A stretch of 61,563 bases of DNA, taken from Streptomyces sp. JJ36. GTDB lineage: Bacteria; Actinomycetota; Actinomycetes; Streptomycetales; Streptomycetaceae. The stretch spans positions 1 through 61,563 of the forward strand of contig NZ_JACYHE010000031.1 in assembly GCF_021696945.1 (NCBI RefSeq), read 5' to 3'. Position numbers and translations under genes: made by a program. The notes below the pieces were generated by a model that saw only the letters and a list, made by a program, of their open reading frames with translations, did no database searches and was not told the DNA's origin. Positions within the stretch are counted from its first letter, which is position 1, and every line of letters starts with the position of its first letter. Below, in pieces: positions 49,704 to 57,822 of the stretch.

Positions 49704-50633
49704 TCAGAGCCGGGCGCGCATCCGGGTGAGCAACGCGGGCGTGGCCGACGCCGGTTCGGCGTCCACCGCCAGGTGGTTGAGCAGGTCCCAGTAGCGCGCC
49801 ACCTCGGCCGGGCGGTCGGGGTAGACGGCGGTGGTGAGCTGCTCCAGGTAGACGACGTCGGGGAGTTGCTCCCCGGGCGGCCGCAGCATGGTGACCGGCC
49901 CGCAGAGCGCTCCGTGGCCGCCCGCCGCGAAGGGCAGGATCTGCACGGTGACATGGGGCAGGGCGGCCATGGTGCGGAGGTGGTCGAGCTGCGCACGCAG
50001 CACCGCGCGGCCGCCGACGGGCCGGTGCAGCACGGCCTCGTCGAGCACCACCCACAGGTGTGGAGGGTCGGGGCGGCTGAGGACGCCCTGGCGCCGCACG
50101 CGGAGTTCGACGCGCCGGTCGAGCTCCGCGGGAGGTGCCTCGGGGTGGCCGAGGCGCGCCACCGCACGGGCGTAGTCGGGGGTCTGGAGCAGCCCGGGCA
50201 CGAACTGCGACTCGAAACCGCGTATCACCTCGGCCGCCTGCTCCAGGCCGAGGTAGTCGTGCAGCCAGGACGGGATGACGTCGCTGTACTGCTGCCACCA
50301 ACCGGGGGTGTTGGCCTGCCGGGCGAGCTCCCGCACCATGGCGCGCTCGGTCTCGTCCCCCGCGCCGTAGAGCTCGAGCAGAGCCTCCACGTCCTGCTGT
50401 TTGCAGCCCGTACGGCCCAGCTCCAGGCGGCTGATCTTGGACCGGGAGACGCCGAGGGCCGCGCCGGCCTCGTCACGGGTGAGGCCGCGCTCCTCACGAA
50501 GTCGCCGCAGCCGCGCCCCGAGTGCCATCCTGGGCACGGTCGGTCCCGCCTGCCGCAGGTCCAGCGCGTGGCCGCGCGGCGGGCGTCGGCTCGCGGTCGG
50601 GCTCTGGTCGCGCACGATCCTCGTGGTGTCCAC
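49704..50633 (-). CDS. XRE-family regulator with DUF5753 domain
   Basis: The 309-aa protein has its helix-turn-helix at residues 35-80 (LGARLRRLREERGLTRDEAGAALGVSRSKISRLELGRTG). DUF5753 then extends to the C-terminus (GWWQQYSDVIPSWLHDYLGLEQAAEVIRGFESQFVPGLLQTPDYARAV ... LPDVVYLEQLTTAVY). The GTG at 50633 has GGAG five bases upstream. It is closely related to the regulator at 57823 and less so to that at 44341. It probably forms a unit with the Cys-rich gene downstream. An inverted repeat with GCAAGT half-sites lies upstream. Confidence 0.92.
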   Translation of the reverse strand: MDTTRIVRDQSPTASRRPPRGHALDLRQAGPTVPRMALGARLRRLREERGLTRDEAGAALGVSRSKISRLELGRTGCKQQDVEALLELYGAGDETERAMVRELARQANTPGWWQQYSDVIPSWLHDYLGLEQAAEVIRGFESQFVPGLLQTPDYARAVARLGHPEAPPAELDRRVELRVRRQGVLSRPDPPHLWVVLDEAVLHRPVGGRAVLRAQLDHLRTMAALPHVTVQILPFAAGGHGALCGPVTMLRPPGEQLPDVVYLEQLTTAVYPDRPAEVARYWDLLNHLAVDAEPASATPALLTRMRARL

Positions 50634-51148
50634 GTGTGCTCCGTCGTCGATGCGGGGGGCTGCCGGGGCACGCCGTGCCGCCCCGGGTTCCGCAAGTTTC
50701 CCATGGCACTTGCGAAGTGCACGAGACCGCACAACGGAACCCCGGCCGGCCGGCACTCCGGCGCGGTGCTCCGGGGCCCGCCGGGGCAGCCGTACCGGGG
50801 CCCGTACCGGGACCGGTTGAGGGAGCGGTCCGGGGCGGCGTGGGGCGCTCCGGGCGCCGCGGGGCGGGCGTCACGGGGTGCCGGACGGCGGCGTACGCCG
50901 GTGAGATGCGCCACGGTTCGGACGGAACCGGGAGCGCCGATCGCGTCGCCGTGGTGGCCTTGTCCCGGGGCACATGCCCGGTGAACGCGCCGCACCGACC
51001 CTTCCTGAGCTGCGAGTTCGGGCGGAACGGACGCCGGGGCACGTATCGGCGCGTTCCCGGGGCGGGCCCCTCGGGGGGCGTATCCGGGGCGTCCTGTTCC
51101 GAACGCAGTGGGTGAGAGAAGTCGGTCGCCTCCTCTAACCTTGCACAC
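50634..51148. other. Long intergenic region between divergent genes
   Basis: Of these 515 bp, only the part next to the XRE gene shows structure (the inverted repeat at 50691-50714). The remainder is GC-rich without a ribosome site plus coding pattern. It may contain decayed sequence, but nothing is recognisable. Confidence 0.4.
50691..50714 (-). promoter_or_regulatory. Inverted repeat upstream of the XRE gene
   Basis: CGCAAGT-N10-ACTTGCG is a perfect 7-bp inverted repeat 58 bp upstream of the XRE start. The GCAAGT core resembles the TGCAAG direct repeats at 57321-57362, suggesting related regulators read both. Confidence 0.5.
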
Positions 51149-51328
51149 ATGTCCACTCCCCCTTCACCGCCTCCGTCCCGCTTAGCAGCCGAGGACGCGA
51201 ACGCGGCGATCCGTGCCTTCGTCGCGGGCCGCAAGGTGTGGACGCCCGCGGATCTGGCCGAGTTGGCCCGGCTGCGACGCGCCTGGATGGACGCCGTCCG
51301 CTACGGCGCGGTGACCGAGGCGGCCTGA
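51149..51328 (+). CDS. 59-aa small conserved-type protein
   Basis: A short ORF: MSTPPSPPPSRLAAEDANAAIR, then FVAGRKVWTPADLAELARLRRAWMDAVRYGAVTEAA. The helical second half, with spaced Trp and Arg, looks like a real protein and resembles short proteins common in Streptomyces. It contains a TTA codon at 51182. There is no clear ribosome site. Function unknown. Confidence 0.6.
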   Translation: MSTPPSPPPSRLAAEDANAAIRAFVAGRKVWTPADLAELARLRRAWMDAVRYGAVTEAA

Positions 51329-51736
51329 GAACCCCCTGGGGCGCGGCCCGTTGAGCGCTCCGGCGCCGCAGGGGGCCCGCCGCCCGGGGCTCCTCCGCCC
51401 GCCGCGCCGCCCGTCCCCCGCACCTTCCGGCGCCCTTCCGCGTGCGCCCGCTCCGCGCCGACCCGTCCGCCGCTCTCGCTCCTTCCCCCTCCCCCTCCGC
51501 CTGCCGGCACCTCCCCCGGGCCCGCTTGTCCGCGACGGCCTTACACAGGGTGACAAGTTGCGTGCCCAAATGGGTCTATTTACGGTGAATCACACGCCGG
51601 GGTGGCAGGTTCACCACGCATCGTGATGCCCCGGCGGCGCCGGAGAGGGCCTCGGCCCGCTTTCCTACCGGACCGGGCCGAGGCCCCGGTCGACCGACAC
51701 CGGCGTGACCATCGACTCCTCCTCGGGAGGTGGCAG
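51329..51736. other. Upstream region of the SH3 protein gene
   Basis: This 408-bp gap has no gene. The first 200 bp are C/G-rich and low in complexity. The stretch 51540-51600 is unusually AT-rich for this genome (gggtgacaagttgcg, caaatgggtctatttacgg) and probably contains the promoter of the secreted SH3 protein. I could not match it to a known riboswitch. Confidence 0.45.
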
Positions 51737-52351
51737 ATGCTTCCGCAGTCCACTTTCGGCAAGATCGCCCTGACCACCGCGACCGGCGTGCTCGCGGCCG
51801 GCACCGCGGCGGGTCCCGCCCTCGCCAACCAGGCGGTGCCCGACGACGGCCCGTACAAGGGCCGCGTGATCGCGAAAACCGGTCTCAACGTCCGCACGGG
51901 TCCGAGCACCCGCTTCCGCGTCGTCGACGTGCTGCCGTTCGGCACCGTGGTGGGTATCCGGTGCAAGGTCAGAGGCGAGGTGATCGACGGCAACCCGCGC
52001 TGGTACAAGCTGAACGACGGCCGGTTCGTCGACGGCTTCTCCGCCGCCCGCTACATCACCAACATCGGCCCGGCACCGCGCTGGTGCCACGACAAGGGCC
52101 GCGCCAAGTTCAAGGGCCAGGTCATCGCCCGCTCCGGTCTGAACGTCCGCTCCGGCCCGAGCACCCGCTTCCGCATCGTCGACACGATCCCCTTCGGCAC
52201 CATCGTGGGCATCAAGTGCAAGGTCAACGGCCAGGTGATCGACGGCAACCCGCGCTGGTACAAGCTCGACGACGGCCGGTTCGTCGACGGCTTCTCCGCC
52301 GCCCGCTACATCCGCAACATCGGCCCGGCGCCCACCTTCTGCCGGCGCTGA
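51737..52351 (+). CDS. Secreted protein with two tandem SH3b domains
   Basis: A 204-aa protein with an N-terminal signal peptide (cleavage likely after ALA in GPALANQA, about residue 30). Two near-identical bacterial SH3 domains follow (about 40-110 and 125-195), each with GLNVR(T/S)GPSTRFR and VIDGNPRWYKL(N/D)DGRFVDGFSAARYI. Each carries a Cys in (C)KV and another near the end (RWCHD, TFCRR). Such domains bind cell-wall peptides or glycans. No catalytic domain is present, so a wall-binding or matrix role is likely. The ATG has GGGAGG upstream. Confidence 0.9.
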   Translation: MLPQSTFGKIALTTATGVLAAGTAAGPALANQAVPDDGPYKGRVIAKTGLNVRTGPSTRFRVVDVLPFGTVVGIRCKVRGEVIDGNPRWYKLNDGRFVDGFSAARYITNIGPAPRWCHDKGRAKFKGQVIARSGLNVRSGPSTRFRIVDTIPFGTIVGIKCKVNGQVIDGNPRWYKLDDGRFVDGFSAARYIRNIGPAPTFCRR

Positions 52352-52427
52352 CGGGGACGGGACTCCCCCGGCGTCCCGCACGCCGTACGGACTGACGCAC
52401 CGGTGAGAACCGGACCGCGCAGTGCAC

Positions 52428-52467
52428 GCACGCCCCCGGACGGGTCACGGCCCGGACGGGGGCGTGC
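52428..52467. terminator. Terminator between SH3 and kinase genes
   Basis: An 11-bp perfect stem GCACGCCCCCG/CGGGGGCGTGC encloses an 18-base loop that can pair further internally. It is placed between convergent genes. Confidence 0.7.
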
Positions 52468-52618
52468 ACCCGCGCGGTTCTGCCGCGGCCCCACGAGGGC
52501 GAGCACGGCCGGACGTCCCGCCCGGTGGTGAAGTGCAGGTGCGGCGGCACCCGGCGACGCCGCGTGCGGGTCTTGCGGCACCCGGCGGACGGGCAGCCGA
52601 CGCGCGGACGCGGGCCCG

Positions 52619-54103
52619 TCAGCGGTCGGCCTTGCCCGGGGGTTCCTCCGGCCCGGTCTGGAAGGGCTTTCCCTTCGGGTCCCCCGGGGGCCCGCCGGGC
52701 TCGTCCTCCGGCTCGGACGGGGAGGCGGCCACGGCCCCGGACGGCGAGGGCGCGGCGCTGCCGTCCGTCGCCGTCGCACCGGGAGCGGGGTCCTCGTCGT
52801 CTTCCGCCGCACCGGGAGACGTGGTGGCCGCGGGCTCGGCGGCCGGGGACTCCCCGGCGCCCGGCGTTGCGGAGCCACCGGCGGCGGGCGCCCCGGATTC
52901 CCCGGTCCCGCCCGGCAGCGGTCCGCCCGGCAGGGAGGGGGTGACCGGGGCGACCGGGTCGGCCGGGGAAGGGCCGGTTCCGTCCCCGCCGGCGAGCCGG
53001 CTGACCGCGAGGAGGGAGAGCGCCAGCACGGCGGCCGCCACGGACCCCGCGAGGACCGGGCCACGGCGGCCGCGCCGCCGGCGGCGATGGGAGGGCGGCC
53101 GCCCGGCCGCCGGCACGGGCGCCGTGTCCTCCTCGGGCAGGGGCCCGCCGGGCGACGGTGCGACGCCTGCGACGGACGGTACGGGTCGCCCCGTACCGGA
53201 AGGCCCGTCTGCGGAGGCAGCGGCGGGCGCGCCAGCCACGCCTTCGCGGCCCGCCGCTCCCTCCCGGCCCGGGGCCCCCGGCGCCTTTCCCAGGGCGCCC
53301 AGGCGGTGTGCCACCTCTCCTGCGGTCGGCCGGTTCCCCGGCTTCTTGGCCAGCATGGCCAGAACGAGTTGCTCCACCTCCGCCGGGACCTCCGCACGGA
53401 GCCGCCGGGGAGCGGGGGGTGGGGTGTGCACGTGCTGGTACACCACGGCCGCCGGGTCGTCACCGGTGAAGGGCGTCCGGCCGCAGAGCAGTTCGTGGAG
53501 CACACAGCCGAGCGCGTAGACGTCGGCGCCCGGCTCGGCGGGACGGCCGAGCCCGCGCTCCGGGGCGAGATAGGCGCCGGTGCCCACCACCTCGCCGGTG
53601 GTGGGCAGGGTGGTGCCGGCCGCGCCCGAGACCTGGGCGATGCCGAAGTCGGCGACCTTCACGCCGTCCTCGGCCAGCAACAGGTTGCCGGGCTTGACGT
53701 CCCGGTGGACCACGCCGGCCCGGTGGGCGGCGTCCAGTCCCTGCGCGGTCTGGCGGACCAGTCGGCAGGCCTCCTCGATCGCCAGCGGCCCGCCCCGGGC
53801 GGCGAGGGCGTCCCGGAGGCTCGGGCCGGGCACGAACTCCATGACCAGATAGCCGCGCCCCTCCTCCACGCCGAAGTCGTGAACGGCCAGCAGGCGGGGG
53901 TGGTTGAGGCGCGCGGCGGTCAGCGCCTCCTGCCGGAAGCGTTCCACCGCCTCCGGCCCGGCGGCCGCCTCCCGCAGCAGCTTCACGGCCACCTCGCGCT
54001 GCAGCGAGGTGTCCTCGGCCCGCCACACCTCGCCCGTACCGCCGCGGCCCACGATCTCCCGCAGCCGGTACCGGCCGGCGGCCAGCGCGTACACCCGCAC
54101 CAC
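52619..54103 (-). CDS. Membrane Ser/Thr protein kinase (Hanks-type)
   Basis: The 494-aa protein has a kinase domain at residues 10-275. Visible motifs are the P-loop GRGGTGEVW (20-28), VAVKLL (Lys near 41), HRDVKPGN, DFGIAQ and APERGLG. A disordered juxtamembrane region and a basic stop (RRRRRGRRG) precede one membrane helix (about 348-369). An extracellular tail rich in Pro, Gly, Ser and Asp follows, with no PASTA repeats. The start is 17 bp after the stop of the solute-binding lipoprotein gene, so the two are cotranscribed. It may sense through that lipoprotein, which is inference. The C-terminal tail is low complexity and could vary between strains. Confidence 0.92.
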   Translation of the reverse strand: MVRVYALAAGRYRLREIVGRGGTGEVWRAEDTSLQREVAVKLLREAAAGPEAVERFRQEALTAARLNHPRLLAVHDFGVEEGRGYLVMEFVPGPSLRDALAARGGPLAIEEACRLVRQTAQGLDAAHRAGVVHRDVKPGNLLLAEDGVKVADFGIAQVSGAAGTTLPTTGEVVGTGAYLAPERGLGRPAEPGADVYALGCVLHELLCGRTPFTGDDPAAVVYQHVHTPPPAPRRLRAEVPAEVEQLVLAMLAKKPGNRPTAGEVAHRLGALGKAPGAPGREGAAGREGVAGAPAAASADGPSGTGRPVPSVAGVAPSPGGPLPEEDTAPVPAAGRPPSHRRRRRGRRGPVLAGSVAAAVLALSLLAVSRLAGGDGTGPSPADPVAPVTPSLPGGPLPGGTGESGAPAAGGSATPGAGESPAAEPAATTSPGAAEDDEDPAPGATATDGSAAPSPSGAVAASPSEPEDEPGGPPGDPKGKPFQTGPEEPPGKADR

Positions 54104-54119
54104 CTTCCGTACCGGCCGG

Positions 54120-55406
54120 TTACTCGGCCTCGGCCACGTCCCGGGACATCGCGTCGCGCTGGAGCCGGCCGAGGACGGCCTTCGGGTCGCCCTTCTCCAG
54201 CACCGCGCTGCCGATCCCGGTCTTCAGGTCGTGCAGCACCGGCCCCCAGGAGGTCTTGCCGACCGGGTAGAAGCGGGCGGTGTCCAGCGCCTCGAGGAAC
54301 TTCCAGAGCGGCTTGTACTGCGCGTCGTCGCGCATGGCCTGGGTCGCGGGTGTGGTCACCGGGAGCATGTCGTAGGTGTCGGCGTAGGAGGTGACGTACT
54401 TCTCGCCGTAGACGAAGTCGAGGAAGCTGCGGACGTGCTCCTCGCGTCCCTCGCCGTTGTCGAAGGCCATCAGCCAGTCGGCCACGCCGGTGGTCGTCTC
54501 GACCGGCCCGTCCTTGCCGGGCAGGGGGGCGGTGCCGAAGTCGATGCCGTTCTCCAGGGCCAGGCGCATCAGCCCGGGGTGGCCGTTGAGCATGGCCACA
54601 TCGCCCTGGGTGAAGGCGGCGTAGGCGGCGTCGCGGTCGGTGGTGGCCGGGTCCTCGTTGGTGAGGCCGGCGCCGACCAGGTCGTCCCGCAGCCAGGTGA
54701 AGGTGGCGACGTTCTGGGGTGAGTCCAGGTCGTAGGCGCCGCCGTCGTCGGTGTAGTTGCCGCCACCGCCCAGCATCCAGTTCAGCGTCTCGGCCTGCGC
54801 CTCCTCCGGGCCGAGCGGCAGCCCGTACGGGGACGGCACCCCGGCGGTCCGCAGCGCGCGGGCCGCCTCCAGCAGCTCCTCCCAGGTGCCCGGCGGCTCC
54901 TCGACGCCGGCCTCGGCGAAGAGCTTCTTGTTGTAGAAGAGCATGCGGGTGCTGGCGGAGAACGGGATGCCGTACTGCACCCTCCCGACCGTGCCCGCCT
55001 CGGCCAGCGACGCGACGAACGAGCCCTGGGTGAAGGTGGAGAGCACGTCGCTCGCCCGGTGCAGCTTCTCCCGCTCGGCGTACTCGGCGAAGGTGCCGGA
55101 GGTGATGGCGATGTCCGGCGGGTTCCCGGCCTCGGCCAGCTCGGCGACCTTCTGGTCGATGCGGCTCCGGTCGTAGACGTCGACGTCGACCTCGACGTCC
55201 CCGTGGTCGAACTGGTACTCGCCGATCAGCTTGTCCCACCAGCGTTTGGAACTGTTGCCCGAGCGGTCACCGTGGTCGATCGCGACCACCTTCAGCGTGG
55301 TCCGGTCGCTCAGCGGGCCCGTGTCCCCGCAGGCCGTGAGCGTGGCGAGGAGGCCGGTCACCAGCCCCGCCGCGACCAGGCCCGCGTACCGTCGTCTGCG
55401 CTGCAC
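54120..55406 (-). CDS. Extracellular solute-binding lipoprotein (family 1, sugar-type)
   Basis: The 428-aa protein has the signal peptide QRRRRYAGLVAAGLVTGLLATLTAC with lipobox Cys26. A type-1 solute-binding fold follows, with segments such as NPPDIAITSGTFAEYAE, YGIPFSASTRMLFYNKKLFAEAGVEEPPGTWEELLEAA and FTQGDVAMLNGHPGLM. It resembles carbohydrate-binding ABC components. No permease or ATPase is adjacent. Instead a Ser/Thr kinase gene follows after 16 bp, so a sensing role is possible. Confidence 0.9.
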   Translation of the reverse strand: MQRRRRYAGLVAAGLVTGLLATLTACGDTGPLSDRTTLKVVAIDHGDRSGNSSKRWWDKLIGEYQFDHGDVEVDVDVYDRSRIDQKVAELAEAGNPPDIAITSGTFAEYAEREKLHRASDVLSTFTQGSFVASLAEAGTVGRVQYGIPFSASTRMLFYNKKLFAEAGVEEPPGTWEELLEAARALRTAGVPSPYGLPLGPEEAQAETLNWMLGGGGNYTDDGGAYDLDSPQNVATFTWLRDDLVGAGLTNEDPATTDRDAAYAAFTQGDVAMLNGHPGLMRLALENGIDFGTAPLPGKDGPVETTTGVADWLMAFDNGEGREEHVRSFLDFVYGEKYVTSYADTYDMLPVTTPATQAMRDDAQYKPLWKFLEALDTARFYPVGKTSWGPVLHDLKTGIGSAVLEKGDPKAVLGRLQRDAMSRDVAEAE

Positions 55407-55682
55407 TGCCAGTACCGCCTCTTGCTCTTCGCGTCGTGCTCCAGCGCCGGCCCACCGGGGGCGCGGCGGAGCGGAGTCTTCCGCGCCCGGTGCGTGACGT
55501 CCAGATCACCGCACGTATCGCTTCGGTATCGTCTGCTCCGTGTGGTCACGCCTTCACCCCAGGTTTCTCACCGTGAGGGCAGGGCGGGGGCACACCGGGC
55601 GGTACGACGGGCAGGGGGGAGGCGCGCCGGGACACCCGTCCGGCGTGCGGAGGGCCGACGGCCGTGCGCGGGCCGGCGGCGC

Positions 55683-56919
55683 TCAGTCGCGGTGGCGGAG
55701 CAGCAGCATCGCGGCGTCGTCGCGCAGCGGCCGCTCCACATGCGCGAGCAGATCACGGCGCATCGCGTCCAGGGCGCTCTGCGGGTCGGGGTCCTTGAGC
55801 AGGGAGGCGCGCTCCGCCAGCGGATAGAAGCGGTTGGCCGGGTCCCGGGCCTCCGTCACCCCGTCCGTGTAGAAGAGGAGCTGGTCCCCGGCGGCGAAGC
55901 GGACCGGGTGCGGCTGGGCGGTGTAGCCGCCGAGGGCGCCCAGGCCGAGCGGCGGCGCGGGGTCGGAGGGCTCCACGAAGCCGGTGTCGCCGTCCCGGCG
56001 GATCAGCAGCGGCGGCGGATGGCCGAAGGTGAGCAGCGTCGCCGTGCCGTCGGCGTGCAGTTCGGCGAGGACCGCCGTCACGAACTTCTCGTCGGAGAGG
56101 TGCCGTCCGAGGGCGCGTTCGAGGCGCTCACCGACCGAGAAGAGGTCCTTCTCGTCGTACGCCGCCTCGCGGAAGGCGCCGAGCACCACCGCCGCGGTCT
56201 CCACCGCGTCCAGGCCCTTGCCCTGGACGTCGCCGACGATCACCCGCAACCCCGCCGGGCGAGGTGACCACCTCGTACAGGTCGCCGCCGATGCGCGCCT
56301 CGGCCACCGCCGAGGTGTACGAGACGGCGACGCGCAGATGACCCGCGGTCAGCGGCACGGGGCGCAGCAGGACACGCTGGGCGGCCTCGGCGATGTCACG
56401 GACGCTGGCGAGTTCCGCCTCGCGGCGCTTCCGCCCCGCGGTGGCGAGCAGCCCCGCGAGGGAGACGCCCGCGACACCGATCAGCGCGGTGTTGCCGCGG
56501 CGGTCGGCGAACTGGCCGTTGAAGACGCTGAGTCCCAGGCAGAGCAGCAGGGCCAGCGCGCTGATGGCCACCGTGCGGCGGAACCCTCCGGTGAGCCCGG
56601 CGAAGGCGGGGCCGAGCGCGATGAGCGGCAGGAAGCCGACGTCCGGGCCGGCCGTGAGGTCGACGCAGGCGACCACGGCCATCGCCGCGAACGGAAGCCA
56701 CGACAGCACACCCCGGTTGAGGCGGGATACGTCGGCCAAGGGATGCTCCGGCGGGTCGGCGAGTGCCGCGGTGGCGGCCTTCGCCCACCAGCTTTGCAGC
56801 GTTGGTGTGCCACAGACAAAGAAATCCCGTACTCGCCCCCGTCCACGGGCAGTCGTCCGGCACGCGGAGCCATGGCGGGACGCCGTCGGCGACGGATGCG
56901 CACCCCCGACCGGAATCAC
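55683..56919 (-). pseudogene. SpoIIE/PP2C-type membrane phosphatase, frameshifted
   Basis: The N-terminal part has four or five membrane helices (LSWLPFAAMAVVACVDL, VGFLPLIALGPAFAGL, TVAISALALLLCLGLSVF). A linker then leads to the phosphatase domain start RIGGDLYEVVTSPGG. There the frame breaks at a run of four C on the plus strand (56250-56253). One fewer base gives SPGG-LRVIVGDVQGKGLDAVETAAVVLGAFREAAYD, which continues to LLRHRD. All PP2C-type motifs (GGDLYEV, VGDVQGKG, YTDGVTEAR, DDAAMLLLR) are present across the two frames. A homopolymer shift can be a sequence error or a true mutation. The N-terminal start is uncertain. Confidence 0.75.
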
Positions 56920-57007
56920 CCGATCGAGTGAGGGCGCCGGGCGGTGAGGGCGGTTCCGGCCGGTGCTCGACCGGTGCCGGCCGCCCCGCGCGCCGGGCCG
57001 CGTGCCG

Positions 57008-57196
57008 TCAGCCGGCGCCGCCGCCCTCCGCGGGACGTACGGCGTGCGCCGCCGCGGCCTCCCGCAACCACTCCGGCTCGCGCGCGATCTCCAGCAGCAG
57101 GAAGAGCCGGGTGAGCGGGTCGTCCCAGGTGCGCTCCACCGGTGGGCCGGGGGCGGGCGGGGCGGCGCCGGGCCGCGGGGAAGGTGGTGCCGTCAT
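57008..57196 (-). CDS. Small hypothetical protein
   Basis: The 62-aa protein starts MTAPPSPRPGAAPPAPGPP and continues VERTWDDPLTRLFLLLEIAREPEWLREAAAAHA. The second half is a plausible amphipathic helix pair. GGAG lies six bases before the ATG. It is divergent from the DUF397 gene and may belong to the same regulatory locus. Function unknown. Confidence 0.45.
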   Translation of the reverse strand: MTAPPSPRPGAAPPAPGPPVERTWDDPLTRLFLLLEIAREPEWLREAAAAHAVRPAEGGGAG

Positions 57197-57320
57197 CACG
57201 GACTCCGCGAGGGGTCGGAGGGCCGGCCCGCGCCGGTCGGGCCGGCCGGGCCGCGGGGGACGGGGCACACGGGGGTGCGTGCCGGTAACTGCCGCCATCA
57301 TCCCCGGGAGTTCGGTCCTC

Positions 57321-57362
57321 TGCAAGGACATCTGTAAGAACGCATGCAAGTACAGGTGCAAG
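57321..57362 (+). promoter_or_regulatory. Four 12-bp direct repeats (TGCAAG iterons) before a DUF397 gene
   Basis: TGCAAG, TGTAAG, TGCAAG and TGCAAG occur at 57321, 57333, 57345 and 57357, exactly 12 bp apart, ending 27 bp before the DUF397 start. The regular spacing and position indicate an operator for a cooperative regulator, most likely the XRE/DUF5753 protein encoded downstream. Confidence 0.7.
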
Positions 57363-57389
57363 TACATCGAGGTGTGTCATGGTGGTGCC

Positions 57390-57632
57390 ATGCACATCGA
57401 CCACGCAATGCAGGATCCGCGGCTCCAGGGCGTCGCCTGGCGCAAGAGCCGGCGGAGCAACCCGAGCGGAAACTGCGTCGAACTCGCGGAACTGGAAGGC
57501 GGCGGAGTGGCCGTCCGCAACTCGCGGCACCCCTCCGGCCCGGCGCTCATCTACACGCCGGCGGAGATCACCGCCTTCATCCAGGGCGCGAAGGACGGCG
57601 ACTTCGACGACCTGCTGCTCCCCGGGAGCTGA
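57390..57632 (+). CDS. DUF397 protein
   Basis: The 80-aa protein reads WRKSRRSNPSGNCVELAELEGGGVAVRNSRHPSGPALIYTPAEITAFIQGAKDGDFDDLL, the standard DUF397 pattern (W-K-S-x-x-S-x-x-x-G-x-C-V-E ... RxSxxPxGPxL). The ATG at 57390 is preferred, and a GTG six codons upstream is possible. Four iterons lie upstream, and an XRE/DUF5753 gene follows 190 bp downstream in the same direction. Confidence 0.92.
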   Translation: MHIDHAMQDPRLQGVAWRKSRRSNPSGNCVELAELEGGGVAVRNSRHPSGPALIYTPAEITAFIQGAKDGDFDDLLLPGS

Positions 57633-57822
57633 CGCGGAACACGACACGGACGCACCGGACACACCCGCAACGACCCGCCCCGCACGATCCGCCCGCGCCG
57701 TGGTGCACATGGCGCGGGTACGTGCTTCCGGCCTGAGTGCGGCTGTACGCCCGTCCCCGGGGATGGGACACTGAGCATCCGGACCATTACGCAGGGGATA
57801 TCTCAGGGGAGCAGGGGCAGAC

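Noticed and set aside
51540..51736. Possible c-di-AMP (ydaO) riboswitch before the secreted SH3 protein
   Set aside because: Such elements precede some actinobacterial wall genes, but I could not find the conserved core sequence here.
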